DNA of 21,688 nucleotides from Gonium pectorale (lineage: Eukaryota > Chlorophyta > Chlorophyceae > Chlamydomonadales > Volvocaceae): positions 592,270-613,957 of the forward strand of contig LSYV01000015.1 in NCBI GenBank assembly GCA_001584585.1. Reading direction: 5' to 3'. Below the pieces are notes generated by a model. That model did not search any database and was not told where the DNA came from. It saw only the letters and a list, made by a program, of their open reading frames with translations. Positions 1 through 10,000 of this stretch are shown one piece after another (position 1 is the first letter of the stretch; each line of letters opens with the position of its first letter). Both the position numbers and the translations under genes were made by a program.

Positions 1-176
1 GCCCCCGCCCCGCCTCCCAGCCGTTCCCGCGCTCGCCCCCCGCCGGCGCCGGCGGGGCCACCACCAGCGGCGGCGGCGGCATGGCGGGCGCCTTCAAGGA
101 GCTGGCGCACAGCATGGCGGCGGCTGCCAAGGCGGGCCCCGTCATGACCTCGTCCGCCCCCGGCGTCGCGGTGTGA
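1..176 (+). CDS. C-terminal end of an unidentified protein (5' part outside window)
   Basis: The reading frame that starts at base 3 is open from the window edge and ends with TGA at 174-176. It encodes a Pro/Ser/Gly-rich stretch, a short poly-Gly run, and then a more ordinary tail (MAGAFKELAHSMAAAAKAG, ending in PGVAV). A pyrimidine-rich run followed by CAG at 18-20 could be a 3' splice site, which would make this the last exon, starting at 21 on a codon boundary. The call rests on codon composition, on the absence of a competing frame and on the two TGTAA words downstream. I do not recognise the protein, and the fragment is too short and too low in complexity to assign. An alternative is that all of this is 3' UTR. 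Confidence 0.45.
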   Translation, partial: PRPASQPFPRSPPAGAGGATTSGGGGMAGAFKELAHSMAAAAKAGPVMTSSAPGVAV

Positions 177-655
177 GGGGCCCCCAATGCACTACGGGCA
201 GACGGGGCGGCGGCCGCCGCCGGTGGTCGCAGCTGCCTCGGCGGCTGCAGGTCGGTGGCGCGGGGGGGAGGGGCGCCAGCGCCTGCGTGCTAGCGCCTGG
301 CAGGCGCGTCGCCCGCCCGGCGCAGGCGTGCATGGTCCCAGCCGGAGAGCTGGTGGGGCCCTGGCACTGGGACGGGTTGGAGGCGTTGGGCGGCCGGCAG
401 CTGTACTGCGGTGTGCTTGCCGCGTGTTTCCCCCGCGAACACCAATTTCGTGAGCACGGATTGCTTACACGGGCTGTCTTTCACGGGTCGCCTGCTCGCT
501 AGCTACCCGGTGCCGTCTGCCGTGTGGGGGAGCGGCCCCGGCGTGTGGTGCGGCGACGAAGGAGCGAGACGCCATGTGCGCGGGGGCGTGGGGGCGTATG
601 CCTGGCGACATCAGATGGGTGTGGAGACGCCTTGGGGCGTTGCTGAGGGGCTGCC

Positions 656-740
656 GCTGCTGGTACCCTGCTGGTACCCTGCTGGTACCCTGCTGGTACC
701 CGCTGCTGGTACCCGCTGCTGGTACCTGCTGCTGGTACCC
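656..740 (+). repeat. Tandem array of a GCTGGTACC unit with seven GGTACC sites
   Basis: GGTACC occurs at 662, 673, 684, 695, 708, 721 and 734. The spacing is 11 bases for the first three steps and 13 bases for the last three. The core repeated word is CTGCTGGTACC, and the 13-base version has two extra bases. The array lies in the probable 3' UTR of the left-edge gene. Confidence 0.95.
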
Positions 741-755
741 TTGGCGGGCGATTGG

Positions 756-779
756 GGTGTTGCGGTGTTGCGGTGTTGC
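756..779 (+). repeat. 8-bp tandem repeat GGTGTTGC x3
   Basis: Three perfect copies of GGTGTTGC lie head to tail (756-763, 764-771, 772-779), just after the GGTACC array. It is a small microsatellite-like expansion. Confidence 0.9.
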
Positions 780-1100
780 GCGGTCGCCTGGCATCATGAG
801 AACAACGGGACCATTTGGCGTGGGAGGGGTTGGGCTTGCGGGGGTTGTTGGCCTGTGACCGAACAGGGCCGGCAACTGTCCTCTGTCCTCTGAATGGAAG
901 ATTGAGCTGGTCCGCATCCAGCGGTTGTCGGTTGACGGTTGATGCATCCATGGTTGAAGCTGAATGCGGCAGCTTGCCAGTTGTATCGCAGCGAGAGGCG
1001 GGGGTGAGCGCCTGCGCATACGTGTGCAGCCGTGTGTGCAAGCCGTGCCCACACGCGGATCGCTTCCGGCTTTGCGGACCGGTACGGCGTTTTGCCGCGT

Positions 1101-1114
1101 TGTAAGCCGTGTAA
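1101..1114 (+). terminator. Two TGTAA polyadenylation words (+ strand)
   Basis: TGTAA occurs at 1101-1105 and again at 1110-1114. TGTAA is the known algal near-upstream polyadenylation signal in Chlamydomonas and relatives. These are the first copies after the stop at 174-176, so cleavage is expected about 10-20 bases downstream. Confidence 0.6.
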
Positions 1115-1139
1115 GAAGAAAACGAAGCCCATAGACACT

Positions 1140-1806
1140 TGACGTCCCACTCAATTACAAATACACATTGCAGCTCCCATGAGAGGGGCTGCTGGGTACA
1201 ACGAGCCCAGTGGCTCCCGGCCCGCCATAGCAGAACGGGTGCTACAACCTTGTTTTTGCCGTGAGGCCCAGAGAAAGAAAAGCGCATCTTGGCGCACCGT
1301 GCAATCGCAGACACGTTTCATGGGTTTTACTCGGGATGGGAGCTTTACCCAGACCCGCAGTTGGCCTCCTGCCTGGCAGGGAGCGCCCCAACGGCCACGC
1401 AGCGACGAGCAAGAGCGCTGGCTGGGCAGTGGCAACGCCGATGTTGCCGACCGCACCTCGAGTGGACGGCAGTATTGATGGATGACGCCTGCCTGGCCGC
1501 GTGGCAGGTGAAGCAGGCGGCCCGCCCCCGCAGCTCCGCGCCACCCAGGCAGCATCCTAGGCCACTTCCCTCCTGGCGTGCTGCCCATGCCGTGCAGCGG
1601 CTGGCATTACGCTGCGTGCGTACGAACCCGTCGCATCTCGCTAAGGCTGCAGCACATGCAGGCGCCAGCGAGGGCATACACGGTCGCGCACGCACGCGGT
1701 GACTGCCATCAGTTTCTCAACTGTCCGCCAACCAGCAACCGCCGATGAAAGGCCGCAATCCCAACGGTCAACAGCCGCCACCGGCTCCTCGGCTGCTGCC
1801 CTTGCC
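1140..1806 (-). other. 3' UTR of the CD2BP2/Lin1 homologue
   Basis: This lies between the stop codon of the minus-strand gene (1807-1809) and the first minus-strand TGTAA at 1159-1155. No gene on either strand is supported here. The boundary is inferred from the polyadenylation word. Confidence 0.5.
1155..1159 (-). terminator. TGTAA polyadenylation word (- strand) for the CD2BP2/Lin1 homologue
   Basis: TTACA on the + strand reads as TGTAA on the minus strand. It is the first such word after the minus-strand stop at 1807, which gives a 3' UTR of about 650-670 nt. It faces the + strand signals at 1101-1114 only about 40 bp away. Confidence 0.6.
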
Positions 1807-4800
1807 TCACGCCGCCGCCTGCGCTGCCGGCGCCGTCACCAGCTCGTACCTCCCACCACCGCCGCCCGCCGCCGGCTCCGCAACCCCGCTGCCACCGCCA
1901 CCGCCACCGCCACCATCGGTGACGTACCTGTACCACAACCCCGTACTTGCATCGCCGTACAGCCCCGTAGCTGCGTCGTAGTAGTACCCCAGCTCGGAGG
2001 AGTAGAGGTACCCAGTTGACGGGTCCGGCACGAACCCAGCCCGCACCTCCGCTCCTGCCCCCGCCCGCGGCCCGACTGTCCCCTCGCTCTCCGCGGCTCC
2101 CGCGCCGGTCGCACCCGCATTGGGTCCGGCCCCCGCCTCCGTCCCCGCCGCTGCTCTCCCCATCGCCGTGTCTGCGACGGCCACTGCCGTCGATGTGCTG
2201 GTCTCGTAGGCACCGGCCGCCGTCGGGGCGGCGGCGGCGGCGGTGCCGTCGTCATCACCGAACATGTCCACGTCGGCGTCCGCCGCCGCCGGGCCGGCCG
2301 TCGCCGCTGCAGCGGTCGAGGGAGCCTCGCTAGCGTCACGCATCTCTGGCGGGAAGAGGGGAAAGGGCGAGCAGGGCGCATGAGTGGAGAAGGCCTACAG
2401 ACTACAGATAACCGGAGACAGCGTCGGCGGCCGCAGCGTCGCATACAATCCGCAGCACGGTTGGCAGGAAGCAGGAGCTTAAGCTGGCGCGGGAGCCGTT
2501 GACTCCAGACGTACTATGCCAGGTCGTTGCAACGGTTCGTTCCCAACAACCGCAACTAAGCAACGTCAACACTCAGCGCCTGAACCAGGGCGCCCCGGCC
2601 AGGAGGATGCGGCTCACCACCCCGCTAGGCCCCCCACTCAGCCACCGCCCCCGGCTGTACAGCCAACGGCCCAACACATCGCACCTGCGTCGGCTGCCGG
2701 CTCCTGCTGCTGCTGTCCAGCCCGCGCCTCCGCGCCCGCCTTTCCCGAGGCCTCCGATGCTGCGCCCTCGTCCAAGTCCTCCCCTTCCGCCCGCTCCGCT
2801 GACGCCGCGTCATCCGCCTTTCGGCCACTGCCGGCAGCGGCGGCGTTCTTCGCCTTGGCCCTGCCGGCAGTGGCCGCCGCTGGCTGACCCACGGGTCGCT
2901 CACCGGCCTGGCCGCCTCCGCCGGAGGACCCCATCACCGCCCGCACGCCCTGCACCCCGATCACAGCCTGTGCCGCCCGCAGCAGCTGCTCCCGCGTGCT
3001 GCTGTACACGTCGTACTGCCCAGCTGATAGGAGGAGGTTGGCATGGGCGGTTAGGGCGTCGAACTGCCGCCTGGTGTGTGTGGTGGGGGGGGGGGGCGGG
3101 TCCACACACACGGGCGGGATGGAGGGCGGGAGCGGGGGGCCATGCGCTCAGCGTGGATGCAGGCAGTGTGGCGTCAACATCTTTGGGGTCTATAAACTTC
3201 AGGAAAGTACACGAAATGCAGGACACCGAAGGACGCAACTGCACTTATGGCAGAGGCGGCACTGCAGGCATCGCGTCCGCACAGAGTCGGTCCCACGCTA
3301 GCCCCGGCGCAAACTGCGGCACACACCCCGACACAGCTCTGACGACCGGCTTCATTATGCCAACACCGGCACCTGTCTCGCAACAGCACAAGACCGCTGC
3401 GTCCGCACCCGGTCCCCGCCCCCACCCCTGGCACACACCCGGCCTCCTTGGCTTCCTCGGACGGCTCCGGTGCCGTGTGCCGCCGCGCAGCCGCAGCCGC
3501 AGCCGCCTCGGCCGCCGACTGCCGGGCAGGGGGCGAAGGCGGCGCGTCGGCCGGGGATGCCTCCGGCTCAACCCTCGCCTCCGGCACCGCAGCTGCCCCG
3601 GCCTCCGAGCCTGGCGTCGCCTGCTCCTCCGTGCCCGGCCGCTCGCCCTCGCGCCCGCCTATGGCCGCTGGTGCCGCACCCGGCGGTGGTGCGTGCCCCT
3701 GCTGCGCCCGCTGCCCCTGCTCCCCCTGTCGCAGGGCCTGCCGCAGCCTGCGCAGCCGCTGCCGTTCACCGGTTGTAAGCTGCGCGGCCCCGCCGCCGAC
3801 GACGGCAGCGCCGCCCGCGCCCACCGCTGCCTGGCCGTCCTTCGGCCCCGTCCGTCCTTCCTCTCCCGCCTGCGCCTGGCCCCTTCCGCTTCCTCCCCCT
3901 CCTCTTCCCTCCCCGCCGCCACTGCCGCCCTCGTTAGCGTGCATCACCCTGCCCAGCCGCCTCAGCCCGTCCAGGGGGGTCTCCCCGGGCAGCAGCAGCG
4001 CCGCCACGCGAGCCTGCAGCGCCGCCCGGTCGTCGTCCCCCAGCGTGGCGCCCACGTCATCTAGCATGTGCAGCTCGTACGGACCGCCCTCGTCCGTGTC
4101 ATCCTCCTCGCCCTCGCCCTCCTCCTCTTCATCCACGTCCTGCTCGTGGCCCTCATCGCCCACACCGCCCTCGCCCCCGCCGCTGCGCCTGCGGCGCTGG
4201 GCCGAGCTCCCTGCCGGAGCCCCTGCCACAACAGCCACCGTCGCCCCCGCTGTGGCTGCCCTGCGTCGCGCCGCCAGCAGCCGGGGGTCGGCTCGGACCT
4301 GGTGGTGCTCGTCCTGTGGGGGTGGAGGGCGGGGGACGGGTTGGGGGCTCGGGCAAGGGGAAGACTAGGCACATCAGGGAGCTAGGACTAGGGGGCCCCT
4401 AGCTTGTGCATGGAGTGGAGTGGGGTGGGGCTCCAAACTCGGACTCAGTCTTTGGGCAGAGCCCAGATCATGTCAGATAAGAACAATATGATTGACTGCG
4501 CTTGCAACTCCCCACCCCCCTGTGCTGCACCTCACCATGATGCTCTCCAGCCAGGCGTCAGTGTCCTCCGCGTCGAGCCGGTACTCCAGGTAGTTACCCT
4601 AACGGTCAGGGACAACGGTAACGGTTACAAGAGGGTAAGGAAAAGAGAGGGGCTACCGCACGCTCGTGGTCGTCAGCCGTCATGCTTCCTCCGCGGCCGT
4701 GGATGGCCCTGCATTTCGGGGGCCGCCGCGTGCCATCGAGAGGACCCGGCGTCGACACCAGCAGCCTGCCCCCACGCGCAGCCCAACCCCTGGCGAGGAG

Positions 4801-6215
4801 CTTGAGGACTGACATTCACAACAAACGCACCGCTGCCAGGGCCGATTCCTAACCGCCAACGACCACGCACCACCACCCTCCGACCGCTCACCCACCTCAG
4901 CGTCGAAGTAGCCCGCCTCGCGCTCCGACCTCAGGTGAAAGGGCTCGATGGGGATGCCCACTTCGTTGAACATCTGCACGGCAGCATAGCCGTACGGCAC
5001 AGTCCGTGTGGGGGCGTATCTGGGCCAGTGGGCCGTCCGCAAACGGCACAGTGCGTTCCGGCCACCCCAAAGGGCGCAGCAAGGTGCCGAACGCAGCACG
5101 TTGCTCTGTGCGGCCGCTCCACGGCTGTGCGGCATGGCTCACTTCGCTTTCCTTGGGAGGCTTCACTTCCTCCCCGCTCTCTCGCTCGTCAAGCTTCCTC
5201 CCTTACCCCCGCTTGCCCACCCGCCCATCCACTGACCTCCTCGGGCTCCTCGTACTCCTCCTCCGCGGCCGCCAGGTCGTCCGGCATGCTGCTGTCCTCC
5301 AGGGCGGTCATGCGGACGGCCTCGGCGCGGAAGCGCGCGCGGCGGGCAGCGGCCAGGACGGGGTCCAGCCCGCGGACGGGGCCTGGCGGGACGGCGGGGG
5401 GGGGGGACGGGCGCGCGCAGGGGAGGCGAGAGGAGGTGGGAGGGGTGGACGGACAGAGCGAGGTGGTGTACGCTGCGGGGAGCGGTGCGGTGGAGGGGCC
5501 CGACGGGGCACAGTGGCAGCGGACAGGAGCCGCCTCCCCCCCCCCAACCCAGGGGCAGCGAGCATGTGCCGGTAACTGACGACCAGCCGGGACCCCCAGC
5601 TGCTGGAGGTCCCGCCCGCACCCGTGCCGCCTGCCGGCTGCGTGCCTACCACGGCAGGCTAGCACTATGGCCCGCGCAACCATACGGGTCGTGGCTGCGG
5701 GCAATGCGACCGCGCTCCGCTGGCCGGTATGTGCGCCTACGCGAGTATCCCGCCCCAGGCCTGCGCGGCCTCTCCGCACCTTGCTCCTCCGGCAGCGGCT
5801 GCTGCTGCTCCCGGGCCGCACGGCGGACCTTGACGTCACCTGTCGGTAAGGTTGTACAGGGTGGTAGGGAGGAATGGTGGTTAGAAAGGAAGGGTGAGGT
5901 GTAGATGGGATACACCCCCGGCGTGCAGGCGTTGGTCGCGTGCTAGCTCGGCTCAGACGTGTTCATGTGTGCAAAGACGCACGGCCGCCTAGCAGAGGGT
6001 TGCTCATATTCACCTCAAACCCTGTCGGCTCGCCCCCCCCTCTCCCCCCGCGGGGCTACCATACCATCTCCGGGCAACACAGTTCGCCGCTGCTGCTTGT
6101 CGCCTGTATGTAAATCGCCATCGTTATCCGGGAAGCTCTTCACGTCATCACTCTCCGCGAATCGCACGCGTTTGCTACGAGGGTTGGCCTCTTCGGCCTC
6201 TTCGTGGGGCTGCAT
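1807..6215 (-). CDS. CD2BP2: CD2BP2/Lin1-type U5 snRNP protein with C-terminal OCRE-like repeat
   Basis: Eight exons in transcript order: 6215-6065, 5839-5780, 5382-5237, 4973-4896, 4598-4536, 4313-3439, 3070-2685 and 2345-1807. All junctions are GT-AG, splice phases match throughout, and the model gives 765 aa. Family landmarks: basic KRVRF near residue 17; EEEYEEPEE; IEPFHL (128-133); REAGYFDAEGNYLEY joined exactly across a splice site (about 137-151); DAWLESI (159-165); an acidic run (219-241); LLLPGETPLDGLRRLG (about 272-287); YDVYSSTRE in exon 7; DMFGDDDG (613-620). These match CD2BP2/Lin1, a U5 snRNP assembly factor that binds the Prp6/Prp8 side of the tri-snRNP and acts in the nucleus. 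Instead of the animal GYF domain, the C-terminus carries Tyr/Gly octamer-type repeats (GYLYSSELGYYYDAATGLYG, 698-717), typical of OCRE. Long Ala/Gly/Gln-rich insertions separate the conserved blocks. The start is the first ATG in the KRVRF frame. Confidence 0.85.
3085..3096 (+). repeat. G12 homopolymer in a CD2BP2-homologue intron
   Basis: Twelve consecutive G lie 14 bases upstream (transcript sense, where it reads as a C-tract) of the 3' splice site at 3071. It probably serves as the polypyrimidine tract of that intron. Run length may be uncertain in the assembly. Confidence 0.9.
5396..5406 (+). repeat. G11 homopolymer in a CD2BP2-homologue intron
   Basis: Eleven consecutive G read as a C-tract in transcript sense, just upstream of the 3' splice site at 5383. 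It is a likely polypyrimidine tract. Confidence 0.9.
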
Positions 6216-7024
6216 AATGCGTGGATGCTCAACCTGGCAATGGGTTGATTGCCGCAATCCTTTTCGGGGTTTCAGAAGGCTTGTCGAGTTCCAACGACGA
6301 GTCGCTCGTCCTCAGCTCCGAAAACGTCTGAAACGCGACGACGTCAGGCCTGGCGCCATGGCGATCCATGTTGGGTTTTGTTTCTAACAGTTTTAATTAA
6401 CCAGATTGCAACATTACTAATTACGCGCAGTGGTATACGTGCACAAGGGGACACGGCGGATCTCAATTACCCGGGCGCCTCAAGCCGGCCTCTGTTCCGT
6501 GGAGAGGGACTGCCTTAGGAACTGCAAGATGCCAGGCGCCCCAAATGTGCTGGAGCTCGTGCACAGGTGCATGGCTGGCATTAGATGGGGGCCTGGGTGG
6601 GTTTGGACGAGCCGCATCTGGAGCCAGCCCCCTGAGCGGAAACGCTTGCAGCCATGTGTGCCCCCTCATTAGGATGCGTCAAAGGTAGCTATTAAAGAAT
6701 TGAAGACACACCGCCAGCACTGGCTTCTCCCCAGCCCTTCCACTGCAACCCTAGCGGAGAGACCCACGGTCCTCAAGGAGCAGCGGTAGCGCGCATATTA
6801 TGTACGAAGTGCCAGTCGGTACCAGACCATTTTCGTATGGACCATTCTGAAGATGACTACCCACACACTCTGGCATAATGTTTGAGCACGCCGTCCACAT
6901 CCCCAATCCACACTACTATTACACACCCCAAGCACTTGCTTGCCACCCGCGGACCCTCCTACCCCCCCCCTCACCAATCCCTTCAAACACAGGCTGCGCT
7001 TCTCTCCACGTCCGCCCTACCGCC
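6216..7024. promoter_or_regulatory. Divergent intergenic region between CD2BP2 and Qng1-like genes
   Basis: About 810 bp between the two start codons, which point away from each other. It must hold both promoters and 5' UTRs. It is locally richer in A/T than the coding regions (for example around 6390-6425 and 6690-6705). I see no clear TATA box, tRNA or extra conserved ORF. The + strand frame of the Qng1-like protein stays open up to an ATG at 6878, so its true start could lie there. Confidence 0.5.
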
Positions 7025-10000
7025 ATGCCTCTGCACCTGTCCCTACCCCTGCCCCCGCCCCTGACGGCCTACCCGTTCAGGTCCTGCGCCGAGGTGGCCG
7101 CCCTGCACGCTGAGCACGTGCGCATCGACGAGGGCGCCGTGGCGGCCCTGGCACGGGAGCTGGTTGCGGCTGCCGAGGACGTGCGCGGGTCGGTGCGGGG
7201 CCTGCTGCTGCCCATCAAGTTCAGCAGCCTGGAGCAGGAGGTGCGGCCGCCCCTGGTCTGAGGCGAGGGGAGAGGCGCGGGGAGGGGGGGGCGCTCACGG
7301 CACGGCGGGAGGGATGGGGGTGCATTGGCGGTGGACAGGAGGGAGAGGAGCGGTGTGCGGTTTGTTATGGCGGAGACAGGGCAGGGGCGGAGACAGGGCA
7401 GGGGCGGAGACAGGGCAGGGGCGGAGACAGGGCAGGGGCGGAGACAGGGCAGGGGCGGAGGCGGTGGGAGGGAAAGCAGATAGGGTTGGGCCGCGGGAGA
7501 TGGGGCCAGGGCGTCTGAGCGGAGTGTCTGGGAAGAACGCACTTAGCAAGGCGGCCGGTTGTTGGCGCCCCCCGTCCTTCGCAGCCCCCACCCCCGCCCT
7601 CACCCCGCGCCCGCCTCGCCCGTGTCCCGCCCACCCCCACCCATCCCCCCCAGCTGACGCTGCTCACGCTGTACCACCTGCTGGACTTCGGGTCGGGCTT
7701 CGACCCGCTGCTGCGGCGTCAGGGCAAGGAGGGCGCCCGGGAGGCGCTCATGTTCGGACTCATGGGGATGCACCTGGCGGGGACGCGCCTGGACGCGCAC
7801 AAGCTCAAGTGGGTGTGGATGTGGGGGGCGGCGGGGTTCTGGAGCGACTCGGGGGAGCAGGCGGGTGGCAAGGGGGAAGTAAAGGAGGCGGACCCACGTC
7901 CGCGTGGGTCCGCGGGGGTCGGCCTCAGACCCACGCCGACCAGAGGAGGCCCCTCACCGCTGCCGTCGCGGCCAGTGACGCAGTTCCCGTATGCGCCCAG
8001 CGACGTGCGGCACGCCGCGTTTCGGGGCCGTTGTTTGCGTGCCGCTGCCTCCGTTCCACCCGAGCACCGACATATGGAGTCACACCGCGCACCTCTTGTC
8101 TCCTATGTTGCCCACGTCTAAAGTGGGTCAGCAGGTTGCACGGACCGCGCTGCTAACCCACCGCCCGTGATCACCACGCCGTTGACCTGTCAACCGTACG
8201 GCAGGTCTTTCACCATGTACGACATCCACCAGGTGTTTGGCATCGACGCCACGGTGGAGGTGCCGGTCATGCCCGGCGTCACCATGTCCAAGCCGGTATG
8301 TGGGGAGGGCACCGACCGGAGCGCTCCTCCCAGGAGATGCTTTCAAGAATGCCCGCCGGGGTGGGCTGGGCGGCCATCGCCGGCCCCAGGGGCCCGGCCA
8401 CTGTGGGGTGCTGGGAGCATCCCGCTCTGCAGGGGGCAGGCCATCCACCTCCCCCCCCTGTGGGTGGCCCAGGTTGGGGCGGGTCCGGCGCTACATGTTA
8501 ACATGTATGGCGTCTTGCGGCAGCGCAACGCCCGCGGCTGCTGCAGGCTCGTGCCCCCGCTGTACGTCTTCCCTCATCCCTTGGAGGCGCCCTGAGGCAT
8601 ACTCCTGCATACCTCCGTACTTCCCCCCACGCAAACCCGGTTTCTGTCCTCCTCATGGACTCCCGCGCGCCACCCCCTCGTCCGCCTCCCCGCAGGGCCC
8701 CCTGCAGCCCTACTGCAAGCTGCTGCTGGCGGCGCTCACCGAGACGGGGCAGGTGCTGAGCGACAGCGGAGTGCGGACGCCGGGGGAGCTGGTGCTGGGC
8801 ATCGCGGAGGGGCTGCACAAGGCGGGGTGAGGCAGGGCGCAGGGTGGGGGGTGGAGCGGATAGGGGGAGGGGTTAATGAAGAAGTGGAGGGGGGAGGATG
8901 AGGATGAGGACGAAGGGGGGCCGTGTGACATGGCCTGGGGCGGGGGAAGCGACGCGGTACAGGGACGTGCAATGGAGGGCAGGGTGGTGCCTGCAGGCGG
9001 TTGCAGCGCGACGAGCGGATCGCCCCTGAACCTGTAATTTGTAAGGACTGGCGCCGCTGTGCAAATGTTTGCACCAGTTATCCGTTCATCGTGCCCGCCT
9101 CGACTCTTGTATCAAATCCACTTCCTCCCTCACCATGCGGCCCCTCAGCCGCTGCTCCGCTAGTGCCTTTGTGGAGGAGCTGGTGGACACGGTGCCCGCA
9201 TTTCGGGACTCCGTATTGTATGACGGCAGCACGCTGACACTGCACCGGAGGGCGCAGAATCTGGCGGCGGACCTGGCAGCAGTGTACGGCGGGCGAGACG
9301 AGCGGCTGGCTTTCCCGGACCTGGACCGCCTGGCCGCTGACTCGGGTGGGTGATGCTGGCGGGGGTGCGGGGGTGCGGCACCTGCGGGGGTGTGTGTGGG
9401 TGAAGGAAACAGGTCGCCAGCTGTGTTCACCCGCGAGGGGGGGAGGGCGCAGGGGACTTAGCGCCTGGTCCGCACCACGTCGGTCTTCCCGGCTATGGCA
9501 CCGCGCGCGCCGCCTTCGTGTGCCCATGGTTCCATTATGTCTGGGGGTCGGAGCGGCCGAAACTCGAGCACGAGGCGGACGTACGCAGGGTCCGGCCTTC
9601 TGCTTGCCATTCGCCAGCTCTCCCTGCCCAGCTGCACAAAGCTGCGTGCTGCAACCGCTCGAGACCCAACCCTCCGCTATACGCTGCCTTCAGAACATGC
9701 CACTGCTCAGCCTCGTCCTCACCCGCCCCGCTCACAGGCGCCACCACCATTGCGGTCCTGCGCTCCAAGGGCGCCCTAGTGCTGTCGGAGGAGCTGGCGG
9801 CAACCATCGACGGGCGCAAGGAGCTGCCCGCGGGGCCGCACGAGCGGGCGCTCCGGGCAGCTGCCGTTGCCGCGGTGGACCGAGTTGTGGCGGCGGCCGC
9901 CGCTGGTGGTGCCGCCGGCGGAGGAGCTGACCCGGCAGCGGCGGCGACAACGGCGACGGCGGAGACTGAAAGCGAGGCGGCTACCCGTGGCGGTGAACCG

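Larger units (their letters stand above)
177..1130 (+). other. Probable 3' UTR of the left-edge gene
   Basis: About 950 bases with no convincing gene on either strand. It holds two short tandem arrays (656-740 and 756-779) and two TGTAA words near its end. Long 3' UTRs are common in volvocalean algae. The extent is inferred from the stop codon at 174-176 and the first TGTAA downstream. Confidence 0.45.

Noticed and set aside
465..1314. Minus-strand ORFs of 229 and 271 aa
   Set aside because: They cross the GGTACC repeat and both polyadenylation words. They have no family motif or regular codon pattern, and are long only because stop codons are rare in GC-rich DNA.
2499..4064. + strand ORF of 521 aa
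   Set aside because: It lies antisense to well-supported CD2BP2-homologue exons 6 and 7. Its Pro/Arg/Ser-rich product is the shadow of Ala/Gly-rich codons.
7164..8156. + strand ORF of 330 aa
   Set aside because: It overlaps the Qng1-like exons in a different frame and includes the minisatellite and introns.
9546..9563. AGCGGCCGAAA shared with the reverse complement near 11897-11908
   Set aside because: The match is only about 11 bases in GC-rich DNA and does not extend, so it is not evidence of a repeat family.
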